A stretch of 10,614 nucleotides of DNA, from the NCBI GenBank assembly GCA_900313355.1, contig OMQZ01000154.1, positions 1 to 10,614 of the forward strand, read 5' to 3'. Each line of letters starts with the position of its first letter. The stretch's first letter is position 1. Positions 1 to 5,900 of the stretch are shown one piece after another. The notes under the pieces are model-generated. The model saw only the letters and a list, made by a program, of their open reading frames with translations, was not told the DNA's origin and ran no database searches. Both the position numbers and the translations under genes were made by a program. The stretch comes from an uncultured Rhodospirillaceae bacterium. GTDB lineage: Bacteria; Pseudomonadota; Alphaproteobacteria; RF32; CAG-239.

Positions 1-240
1 CTTGCAAATCAGATGGTTGTTGCTTCCGGCACCTCAAATCGCCACGTTGCAGCAATTGCGGATAAATTGATGGAAGCCTTAAAAAAAACAGGTCACAAAG
101 CAACAATTGAAGGCGAAGACAAAGCAGATTGGGTTTTAATAGATGCTTTTGATGTGATTGTGCATATTTTCCGTCCGGAGGTTCGCGAGTTTTATAATTT
201 AGAAAAAATGTGGCAAGCAATATCTGAAAAGAGAAAATAG
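1..240 (+). CDS. rsfS: Ribosomal silencing factor RsfS (Iojap family), 5' partial
   Basis: The reading frame is open from base 1 and ends at TAG 238-240, so about 79 C-terminal residues are visible and the start lies off the left edge (the family is usually about 105-130 residues). RsfS binds ribosomal protein uL14 on the large subunit and blocks subunit joining when nutrients are short. The family is recognisable from 'VVASGTSNRHVAAIADKL', the 'DWVLIDAFDVIVHIF' strand region and the near-invariant 'PEVREFYNLEKMW' close to the C-terminus. The 'FRPEVREFYNLEKMW' wording is typical of alphaproteobacteria. In that class rsfS often sits in a nadD-rsfS-rlmH group. Here no rlmH follows, and the next gene is convergent and unrelated. 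The ATG at 13 is internal to the domain and should not be taken as the start. Confidence 0.93.
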   Translation, partial: LANQMVVASGTSNRHVAAIADKLMEALKKTGHKATIEGEDKADWVLIDAFDVIVHIFRPEVREFYNLEKMWQAISEKRK

Positions 241-278
241 AAAAGCATATATCATTTTTTTTCAGTGTCTCCAAAAAT

Positions 279-308
279 AAAAAAAGCGCCCGTCGGGACG
301 CTTTTTTT
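279..308. terminator. Bidirectional intrinsic terminator between rsfS and the minus-strand operon
   Basis: A GC stem GCGCCC (286-291), loop GTC, and GGG-A-CGC (295-301, with one bulged A) is flanked by seven A (279-285) on the left and seven T (302-308) on the right. It can act in both directions. It lies 38 bases after the rsfS stop and 3 bases beyond the stop codon (312-314) of the convergent gene. The bases between the rsfS stop and this hairpin show nothing else. Confidence 0.85.
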
Positions 309-311
309 AGA

Positions 312-947
312 TTATTGCAAAGGCGGAATATTGAGTTGAGCGATAGCCCCCGGCTTAATTTTCACGCTTGAATAACGCATATTTCCGGTTTCAATCATAA
401 AGCGTTGACGTCCGGTTAATTGCGAAGCCAAGTCATAAAAATCACGCCCGTTTAACTCTTGACGTTGCGGATTCATCACATACAAAACGCAGCCTTGCGT
501 TTTTTCAACCACGCCGCAACGAGAACGCCCCTTGGGGACTTCAGGGTTCATAATAACGCCCTGCAAACCGTTTTGAACAACTTGAGATGAGCCGAAAAAC
601 AATTTTCCCATAACAAGCCCCATACATAAACATGCAACAGCAATCCATATAGCCTTTTTCTTTTCGATAACATTATAAGGATAAGAAGGCTCAACTTGTT
701 CGGCAGAATCATCATAAGAATATGGATCTTCTTCAATATAAACAGGCTGCGGAGCAATATTCGGCTGAACAATCTCTTCTTCACCGACTTTTGGATAGCT
801 AACGGCACTTTGCTGAGCCGCTTGGCGATATTCAGCCTGAAGCTCTTGTGAAGTAAGCGGACCGAGATGTTGTTTCGGACGCTTAATTTTACGCATACGC
901 CGGTTGCCTACCATAATTTCATTTTCTTGATCAAATTCTTCAGCCAT
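312..947 (-). CDS. Bitopic inner-membrane protein, probable secretin/T4SS-associated periplasmic component
   Basis: This 211-residue protein is not assigned to a named family. It has a hydrophilic cytoplasmic N-terminus (1-95, with a basic patch at 15-26 and a Pro/Tyr/Glu-rich linker). One transmembrane helix follows at about 99-118, preceded by the positive stretch EKKK, which predicts N-in/C-out topology. The periplasmic domain of about 90 residues has two cysteines (144 and 153) spaced for a disulfide. I start at the ATG at 947 because AGGAGG lies 5 bases upstream; the TTG at 950 is too close to that site. The ribosome binding site overlaps the TAG of the secretin gene upstream, leaving only 9 bases between the genes, so the two are probably translated together. 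Size, topology and neighbourhood resemble GspC/PilP-like proteins that link the inner membrane to a secretin. That role is inferred from context, not from clear homology. Confidence 0.8.
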   Translation of the reverse strand: MAEEFDQENEIMVGNRRMRKIKRPKQHLGPLTSQELQAEYRQAAQQSAVSYPKVGEEEIVQPNIAPQPVYIEEDPYSYDDSAEQVEPSYPYNVIEKKKAIWIAVACLCMGLVMGKLFFGSSQVVQNGLQGVIMNPEVPKGRSRCGVVEKTQGCVLYVMNPQRQELNGRDFYDLASQLTGRQRFMIETGNMRYSSVKIKPGAIAQLNIPPLQ

Positions 948-956
948 CAAAACCTC

Positions 957-2213
957 CTATATATTATTTTTAATATTTTCCGATGTTTTCATTGTCTTAA
1001 TTAAACGCGGAACCATAAAGACAACAGTTTCGCTCTTGGGTTCCTTAACCCCGAACAATTCGTTCGGCAAACCGATAATCATAAAGTTTTCGCCAAGTTT
1101 GTTGCGAACCTTAAATTGTGTGATCTGACCGTTGGTTGTTTCAAGGGCAATTTCTGAAGTAATATGGTTATCGCTTTCAACCAATGCCTTTGCTAAAACA
1201 GACAAATCAGAACCGGCGCAACGCATAAATCCGCATTTGCCGACGTCAAAACGAGAGAACCACATATTCGGCACGACAAACTTTCCTTCTGAAACAATAT
1301 CAACATTAGCTTTTGAGCCTAAGAAACGTTGCAATGTGTTGATGTTAATTTCATTTGTTGTTGTGAGCACGCGCCCAATAACGCCTGTTTGTGCGGTCGT
1401 AATTGTGCCGAAATCAAATTCGTCTAACAAAGCTTTCCACTCGACATCACAACCATCATACGGCGTAATTGTAAAGACACTGACATCATAAGCAACCAAG
1501 GTCGGATTGCTTTCAAAATAATTAATCAGTTGTTTGATTTTGTTACGCAATTCCATATCTCCGTTTAACGTAATGGAATAATCAGACCAGTTTGTTGTCA
1601 TGTCGGTCAAGCCCGCACCGCGCAAAACATCCAACAAGCCGAGCATAATCGGACGCGTTTGCGGCACATAAACAACCTGCTCCGAACGCTTCGAAAGAGT
1701 CATCAATTTCTTTTCGGCATCATACGTATAGAAAACACCGGCCGCATTTGTAATCATATTAACAACATCTGTTAATTCGCCTTTCAAATCTTCACCTGAA
1801 ATTGATGCATAAGGCGCGTCAACGGCAGTTAATGTGATTCCGGCTTCTTGAGTTAATTTTGCGAGTGCGTTTTCAGCAGGCATACTTTCAAATGTAAAGC
1901 CGGTAACCTCCAAAGCAGGCAAATCATCGGAAGGTGTTGTCGGTTTGAGCTTAAAGGCAGTATTGTTAAAAGGCAAAGTTAAAATCATCTGTTGTGTTTG
2001 CCAATTAACGTTGCAACGAAGAGGTGTCTCCAAATCAAGTGCGTTTGCGCCATCAGGTGTACGAATTTCACTTTTACCGTAAGGAATATCAAATTCGGCA
2101 TTTTTGGCCGGAGAATTTTCTTCAATAAAATAACCTTCCGAAGTTGTATAAACACAAGCAGTCAAAAGAGCTGTAGCCGCAAATGCACACAAATAAGCGA
2201 ATTTTTTAATCAT
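957..2213 (-). CDS. Short lipoprotein secretin, PilN/BfpB-like (outer-membrane channel)
   Basis: This 418-residue protein has a lipoprotein signal, with lipobox L-T-A-C at 17-20 and Cys20 as the predicted lipidated residue. Residues about 102-175 look like a secretin N0/STN domain ('FTFESMPAENALAKL' onward, ending 'KKLMTLSK'). Residues 185-238 have the N1-like pattern 'SITLNG ... IKQLINYFE'. Residues 240-407 follow the secretin core: 'AYDVSVFTI', a Trp at 259, 'NTLQRFLGSKANVDIVSEGKFVVPN', 'FMIIGLPNELF', and a closing 'ETVVFMVPRLIKT' that matches the usual 'E-hydrophobic-TPR-hydrophobic' ending. Secretins form the outer-membrane ring of type II/III secretion systems and type IV pili; lipidated ones resemble PilN of IncI plasmids and BfpB. 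At 418 residues it is clearly shorter than these (about 500-560). The start at 2213 is chosen for GGAG 7 bases upstream, and it overlaps the preceding gene by 8 bases. An in-frame start at 2252 would place 13 residues before the signal peptide. Confidence 0.78.
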   Translation of the reverse strand: MIKKFAYLCAFAATALLTACVYTTSEGYFIEENSPAKNAEFDIPYGKSEIRTPDGANALDLETPLRCNVNWQTQQMILTLPFNNTAFKLKPTTPSDDLPALEVTGFTFESMPAENALAKLTQEAGITLTAVDAPYASISGEDLKGELTDVVNMITNAAGVFYTYDAEKKLMTLSKRSEQVVYVPQTRPIMLGLLDVLRGAGLTDMTTNWSDYSITLNGDMELRNKIKQLINYFESNPTLVAYDVSVFTITPYDGCDVEWKALLDEFDFGTITTAQTGVIGRVLTTTNEININTLQRFLGSKANVDIVSEGKFVVPNMWFSRFDVGKCGFMRCAGSDLSVLAKALVESDNHITSEIALETTNGQITQFKVRNKLGENFMIIGLPNELFGVKEPKSETVVFMVPRLIKTMKTSENIKNNI

Positions 2214-2721
2214 TTTTAGTCTCCGTTTTATCAGGGGTATCATAAACCACATCAGGATTTTCTTTTTTGTTTTCTTCCATAAGTTTTTCCATTAAATCGT
2301 CAATATTCATACCTGCGCCGGCAGTCGGGTCCGAAGACTTGTCTATATCGCCCAAAGCATCTTTCATCTTAGCAATTTCGTCAGGATCTTGTTTGACCAT
2401 TTCAGGAGATGAATTGTTTTCAAGTTCTTGTTGATAAAGAGCCAAATTTTCTTCTAAAGCGGCAACTCCGCCGGCAATTTTCTTTTCGACATAAGGATAA
2501 AGAGCTTGTTTTGATAAAATATATTCACCTGTCTCGCAAATTTCTTCCAAAACATCCAAAATGTATGAATAAAAAGGGTATTCTTCTAAAGCGATGTTTC
2601 CCATACGTATACAACGTGCCGCAATACGAGAAATGGTTCTGTCGTAATAATCACGCAAGACAAGGTAGTTATCAATATACCATAAATCTTCTTTTGTAAC
2701 GACATTCGGGTTTTGGTTCAT
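2206..2721 (-). CDS. Hypothetical helical acidic protein, 171 residues
   Basis: I do not recognise the family. The protein has no signal peptide or membrane helix and should be cytoplasmic. Residues 8-100 look helical, with many aromatic residues ('LWYIDNYLVLRDYYDR', 'YPFYSYILDVLEEI'), and could form a small helical bundle. Residues 100-171 are strongly acidic and probably flexible, containing 'NIDDLMEKLMEENKKEN'. The start at 2721 has AAGGAG 6 bases upstream. The stop (TAA 2206-2208) lies inside the beginning of the secretin gene, an 8-base overlap that suggests coupled translation. The 61-base gap before it holds a weak possible promoter (TTTACA, 17 bases, TATTCT) but no terminator, so read-through from the acidic 635-residue gene is likely. 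A cytoplasmic accessory or chaperone-like role for the secretin system is possible but unsupported by homology. Confidence 0.75.
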   Translation of the reverse strand: MNQNPNVVTKEDLWYIDNYLVLRDYYDRTISRIAARCIRMGNIALEEYPFYSYILDVLEEICETGEYILSKQALYPYVEKKIAGGVAALEENLALYQQELENNSSPEMVKQDPDEIAKMKDALGDIDKSSDPTAGAGMNIDDLMEKLMEENKKENPDVVYDTPDKTETKND

Positions 2722-2782
2722 AAAATTCTCCTTAACATTTGGTCCTAGAATAAATGAGTCTTATCTTTTTGTAAATGAATTT

Positions 2783-4690
2783 TTAATCCTCAGTTGCTTT
2801 TTTGTTTTTGTTTTTGCCTTTTTTAGTGTTTTTCTTCGTCGTTTCTTGATTTTCATCTGTGTTGTTAACTTCATTGGCAAAGTCATTGAGCAAGCTGTCT
2901 ATGCTTGCATCTTCGCTTGAAGAAGCATCAAGTTCTGATTTTTCATCGTTGCTTAAAGCGTTTTCTAAAGAACTATCATCAGAAATCGGGGCATAACTAT
3001 CAGGTAACGGATTAAGATTGTCATCAATTCCGGTATTTTCTTCCTCAGGCGATGCCTCAATACCATCGTCATATACAAAAGCTTCTTGATCATCGCCGGC
3101 AACATAGCCATCTTGATAATACCCGTCGCCTTGTAAAGAATCATACTCCAATGGAGCGGATTCATCAAAAACCTGATAAGAAGACGACGCATCTTGATCA
3201 TCATTTTGCACTTGTTGAGGATTTAAAAATTCATCAGCTTGCTCTTGATTATAGAAGACAGGCTCCTGATAAGACTCGAGCCCCGGTTCATACTCAGGCG
3301 TTTCATCGTATGTAAAAGCGGAATCTTCAAAAGCTTGAGGCTCCGGAGCCGCTTCTTGCTCAATCAAATTATCTTGATAAAGAGAAGTTTCCGATGTTTC
3401 CGAAAGGTCATTTTTCTGTTCATCAGGCTGTTCTTGTGAAGAATTGTCAGAAGGTATATCCGAAATTTGCTTTTCGATATCTTTTAAAACATCTTGAACA
3501 TCTTGTTCTTTATTTTGAACGTTTGATTCGTCATCAGGAGCTTTGTCGGTTGGCTCTTCTTGACTGATTGTTTCCTGAATTTGTTTTTCGGCAGTGTCCT
3601 CTATAGGCGAATCATTTGTATTTTGTAGATTATCATCTTCCGGAACTTCAACATATTCCCACTCATCGTCATCTTCTTGTTTTCCTTCTGCTTCAAAAGT
3701 TTCTTGAGAAGTTTTTTCATCAGATGGGGTTTCATCAACATATTCCCAGTCCCAATCTGAATTTTCGGAAGATGTTTCGGTGTGCGCTGTATCTTGCGAT
3801 ATATCCAACTTTTGAGGCTCATCTTTGTGCTCTTCATCGAGTGCAACAGGATCGCTTTCAATCTCATCGAGTGAAACAGGCGTGTTATCTACATACGGAT
3901 TAAACGGTCTTTCAATGTCTCGAGCCGTTCCTGCTGCCTTATGAGATGTAAATAATTTTTTCGTAAAACTGAAAAGTTTTGGCTTTGAGTGTCGAATGTT
4001 TTGCGTTTCAACCGGATTTTCATCTTCAGGCAGGGGCTGCAAATAAGAAGGCGGTTCTTGTTGAGAGAAGGTCTGAGAAGGCACAAATTCCTGTTGACGC
4101 TGAAAAGCGGGGTGGAGACTGACGGGCTGTTGTTGACGTGTCTCAGTTAAAACCTCTTTCAAGACGTTTGCCATATTTTCTTGTGATTGAATAAGCGCTT
4201 CTGTCAAGGTTCTCATGTCGCGTTCGTGTTTATCTTCGCTCTGTTTGAGCATTTTCAAAATAGCAGAAGAAAAATTTGGATCGACATTCGAAACTTTTGC
4301 ATTCGCATTGTCAGAATTTTCAGTTTCTGCGAACACGGGTGTACTTGCAAATTCTTGAGCAATTTCTTCTTGTGTTTTCTTCTTTGAACCCTTAGAGCTT
4401 TTAGTTGTCGTTTTTTCATCCATTTGAGACATAAGAGAAATAATACCGCGCGTTTCTTCTAGTTCGGTAATATGCTCAAGCAAAACAGATCCGCCGGGCA
4501 GGGTGCTGAGCAAAATACGTATGTCAGATGAAAGGCTGAGCAAAGAATCATCAAATTCATCTTGTCTTTCTTTATTAAAAATATGAATTTGATGATAAAT
4601 GTTCAAATAGCGCTGAGCGACCAAAATCGGATCTTCTTCATCTTTATGTTTTCCGCCGAATTCAGCGTCCTTATTTAATTCATCAGCCAT
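2783..4690 (-). CDS. Large acidic, mostly disordered protein with WEYV repeats
   Basis: This 635-residue protein belongs to no family I recognise. Residues 20-92 look folded and helical ('PILVAQRYLNIYHQIHIFNK', a 'LLSTLPGG' loop). A short Lys-rich linker follows (93-105). Residues 140-185 have a coiled-coil-like heptad pattern. Residues 190-615 are low-complexity, rich in Asp, Glu, Ser, Gln and Pro, and contain a basic/aromatic island (235-252), a doublet PVSLDE/PVALDE (271-286) and two copies of an acidic WEYV motif (315-318 and 344-347). The tail (619-631) switches abruptly to Lys/Asn-rich. There is no signal peptide or membrane segment. The start at 4690 has AAGGA 8 bases upstream and a good promoter beyond it. 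It is first in the operon with the secretin, so it may be a cytoplasmic scaffold, regulator or exported substrate; the sequence does not decide. Its acidic tail loosely recalls glutamate-rich effector tails, but the basic C-terminus argues against that. Confidence 0.82.
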   Translation of the reverse strand: MADELNKDAEFGGKHKDEEDPILVAQRYLNIYHQIHIFNKERQDEFDDSLLSLSSDIRILLSTLPGGSVLLEHITELEETRGIISLMSQMDEKTTTKSSKGSKKKTQEEIAQEFASTPVFAETENSDNANAKVSNVDPNFSSAILKMLKQSEDKHERDMRTLTEALIQSQENMANVLKEVLTETRQQQPVSLHPAFQRQQEFVPSQTFSQQEPPSYLQPLPEDENPVETQNIRHSKPKLFSFTKKLFTSHKAAGTARDIERPFNPYVDNTPVSLDEIESDPVALDEEHKDEPQKLDISQDTAHTETSSENSDWDWEYVDETPSDEKTSQETFEAEGKQEDDDEWEYVEVPEDDNLQNTNDSPIEDTAEKQIQETISQEEPTDKAPDDESNVQNKEQDVQDVLKDIEKQISDIPSDNSSQEQPDEQKNDLSETSETSLYQDNLIEQEAAPEPQAFEDSAFTYDETPEYEPGLESYQEPVFYNQEQADEFLNPQQVQNDDQDASSSYQVFDESAPLEYDSLQGDGYYQDGYVAGDDQEAFVYDDGIEASPEEENTGIDDNLNPLPDSYAPISDDSSLENALSNDEKSELDASSSEDASIDSLLNDFANEVNNTDENQETTKKNTKKGKNKNKKATED

Positions 4691-4736
4691 AATTTGTTTC
4701 CTTAAAAATAAAACTGATACACAACACCATTAAAAC

Positions 4737-4764
4737 ATTTTAGACGTATAAGAGTAAATTTCAA
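4737..4764 (-). promoter_or_regulatory. Probable sigma70-type promoter of the secretin operon
   Basis: Read on the minus strand: TTGAAA (4764-4759), a 16-base spacer, TAAAAT (4742-4737), each one mismatch from consensus. It lies between the terminator of the regulator gene and the start of the acidic 635-residue gene, leaving a leader of about 40 bases. A GTTAAC (4765-4770) sits directly upstream of the -35 element; the same hexamer occurs in the inverted repeat near the regulator gene. Confidence 0.6.
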
Positions 4765-4774
4765 GTTAACACTT

Positions 4775-4804
4775 AAAAAAAACACCACATTTTGTGGTGT
4801 TTTC
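4775..4804 (-). terminator. Intrinsic terminator of the HTH regulator gene
   Basis: A perfect 9-base-pair stem AACACCACA (4781-4789) / TGTGGTGTT (4793-4801) with a three-base loop is followed on the minus strand by a run of eight T. It begins 5-8 bases past the TAA of the regulator gene. T-rich sequence on the other side also lets it work in the opposite direction, but no plus-strand gene ends here. Confidence 0.85.
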
Positions 4805-4808
4805 TTTT

Positions 4809-5786
4809 TTATAAGTTGATCGAAACAATTTTGTGCAATTTGCTCAAATCCGCACTGTTTAACTTAACCTTTTCGTCCGGATTGTAGCGAACGCCGTAGA
4901 ATTGTCCGTGCTCATCTTCTCTTATACTGATAAGCATGGCCTCTGTTTCTGAAATATAATACAAAGCAATATCACCGACGCTGACAACATCTTGCGGATC
5001 AGCAAACAAAATGGCTCGATTCGGCAGCAAAGAACCTAAGCGGCGTGTGCACAAATTAACACCATACGCATCTCTTTTGTTCATGAGCTGAAAAGGACAA
5101 ATCACTTCTTTGGCATCTTCATCATCAATATCTATGGAAATATTTCCGTCTTTTGTGGCTGTGCCATAAACCTTAATCAAAGGCATCTCACCGGTATAAA
5201 CCCCATACATGGAAACATGGCTACCCTTTGGGGTTGCGAGAGATTTATACTTAGCATCTGTCTTTTCCATAATTTCGTTGAGTTGGCCGGCCTCATTTAA
5301 TTTTTGAACTTCTTTTTTCAAATCTTCCGGCGTTAATGAAAGAGCTTTCGCAATATTTTTGAATTCTTTTTCCGAAACCTCACGTTGCCCCATTTCGATA
5401 CGGTGATAGACAGAGAGCGTCATGTCAGCATTTTCGGCAACTTCAATCAATGTCAAATCGCGGTCGGTTCTCAAATGGCGAAGAGCCGCACCCAAGATTT
5501 TCAAGCCCGCATCAACATTGATACGATTACGTCTTTCTTGTTCGCGACGCCATGCCTGAACAACCTCTTCTTTCGAATTTTGCTCATTAACATACAAATC
5601 TTGCAATGAACAATCCGTAAGCTCCGCAACAGAAATAAGCTGTTCTTGATTTAACCTTCGATAACCTTTCTCGATTTTTGAAATCGCAGACAGGCTAACC
5701 CCTAAATGATCAGCTAAAGCCTGCATCGAGACACCTTTTCTTTTGCGTTGCAACCTGATTTGGTTAGGGAAAATAATTTCTTCCAT
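4809..5786 (-). CDS. Transcriptional regulator: two XRE/Cro-C1 HTH domains plus S24-like C-terminal domain lacking catalytic residues
   Basis: The protein has 325 residues. The first HTH spans about 9-65 ('LRQ-type' helix, then 'MQALADHLGVSLSAISKIEKG'), and a second diverged HTH spans about 97-158 ('LTLIEVAENADMTLSVYHRIEMG'). The C-terminal part (about 185-325) resembles the LexA/C1 S24 fold: 'LLPNRAILFADP', 'VSVGDIALYYI', 'FYGVRYNPDEKVKL', and a final 'LHKIVSI' strand. However, the usual Gly-x-Ser-Met nucleophile is replaced by 'NLCTRRLG' (244-251), and no Lys sits at the expected general-base strand ('AMLISIRED'). It therefore probably does not self-cleave and may serve only as a dimerisation or sensing domain. 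The start has AGAGG 5 bases upstream. It is transcribed alone, between a probable operator/promoter and a strong terminator, inside the secretion locus. It is probably autoregulated and a candidate regulator of the flanking operons. Confidence 0.88.
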   Translation of the reverse strand: MEEIIFPNQIRLQRKRKGVSMQALADHLGVSLSAISKIEKGYRRLNQEQLISVAELTDCSLQDLYVNEQNSKEEVVQAWRREQERRNRINVDAGLKILGAALRHLRTDRDLTLIEVAENADMTLSVYHRIEMGQREVSEKEFKNIAKALSLTPEDLKKEVQKLNEAGQLNEIMEKTDAKYKSLATPKGSHVSMYGVYTGEMPLIKVYGTATKDGNISIDIDDEDAKEVICPFQLMNKRDAYGVNLCTRRLGSLLPNRAILFADPQDVVSVGDIALYYISETEAMLISIREDEHGQFYGVRYNPDEKVKLNSADLSKLHKIVSINL

Positions 5787-5815
5787 TTTTACCTCTTGAA
5801 TTCGTTTAAAAAACT

Positions 5816-5832
5816 AACGTTATGTTAACGTT
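5816..5832. promoter_or_regulatory. Inverted repeat AACGTTA-TGT-TAACGTT, probable operator of the HTH regulator
   Basis: This perfect 7+3+7 palindrome lies 29 bases upstream of the regulator start codon. Its size fits a dimeric XRE-type repressor site. It overlaps the candidate -10 element (see the promoter entry), which is the usual arrangement for autorepression. That this regulator binds it is inference from position. Confidence 0.6.
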
Positions 5833-5849
5833 TATACAAAAATATTCAA
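5822..5849 (-). promoter_or_regulatory. Candidate promoter of the HTH regulator gene
   Basis: Read on the minus strand: TTGAAT (5849-5844), 16 bases, TAACAT (5827-5822), each 4 of 6 matches to consensus. An alternative -10, TATAAA (5836-5831), has a poorer -35. Both choices place the inverted repeat 5816-5832 on or next to the -10, so repression by blocking polymerase would be expected in either case. Confidence 0.4.
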
Positions 5850-5860
5850 GACAAAAATGA

Positions 5861-5878
5861 AAAAATTGAACAATTTTT
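5861..5878. repeat. AT-rich perfect inverted repeat AAAAATTG-AA-CAATTTTT
   Basis: An 8-base-pair palindrome with a two-base loop, in the 114-base gap between the stop of the 1149-residue gene and the regulator start. It could be a weak terminator for the upstream membrane-protein operon, since it lies 23 bases past its stop codon. It has very few GC pairs and only a short following T run, so read-through or a protein-binding role is equally possible. Confidence 0.4.
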
Positions 5879-5900
5879 GTGTATTTTGTGCAAAGTCAAA

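Noticed and set aside
948..950. TTG start for the 211-residue membrane protein
   Set aside because: It lies only 2 bases from AGGAGG, while the adjacent ATG is at normal distance.
957..2252. Longer secretin start at 2252 giving 13 extra residues
   Set aside because: The ATG at 2213 has GGAG at ideal distance and begins a normal lipoprotein signal peptide; the extension would sit in front of it and overlap the upstream gene much more.
2965..4387. Several short frames on both strands inside the acidic gene
   Set aside because: They are shadows of low-complexity Asp/Glu/Ser/Gln codons and have no ribosome binding site or recognisable product.
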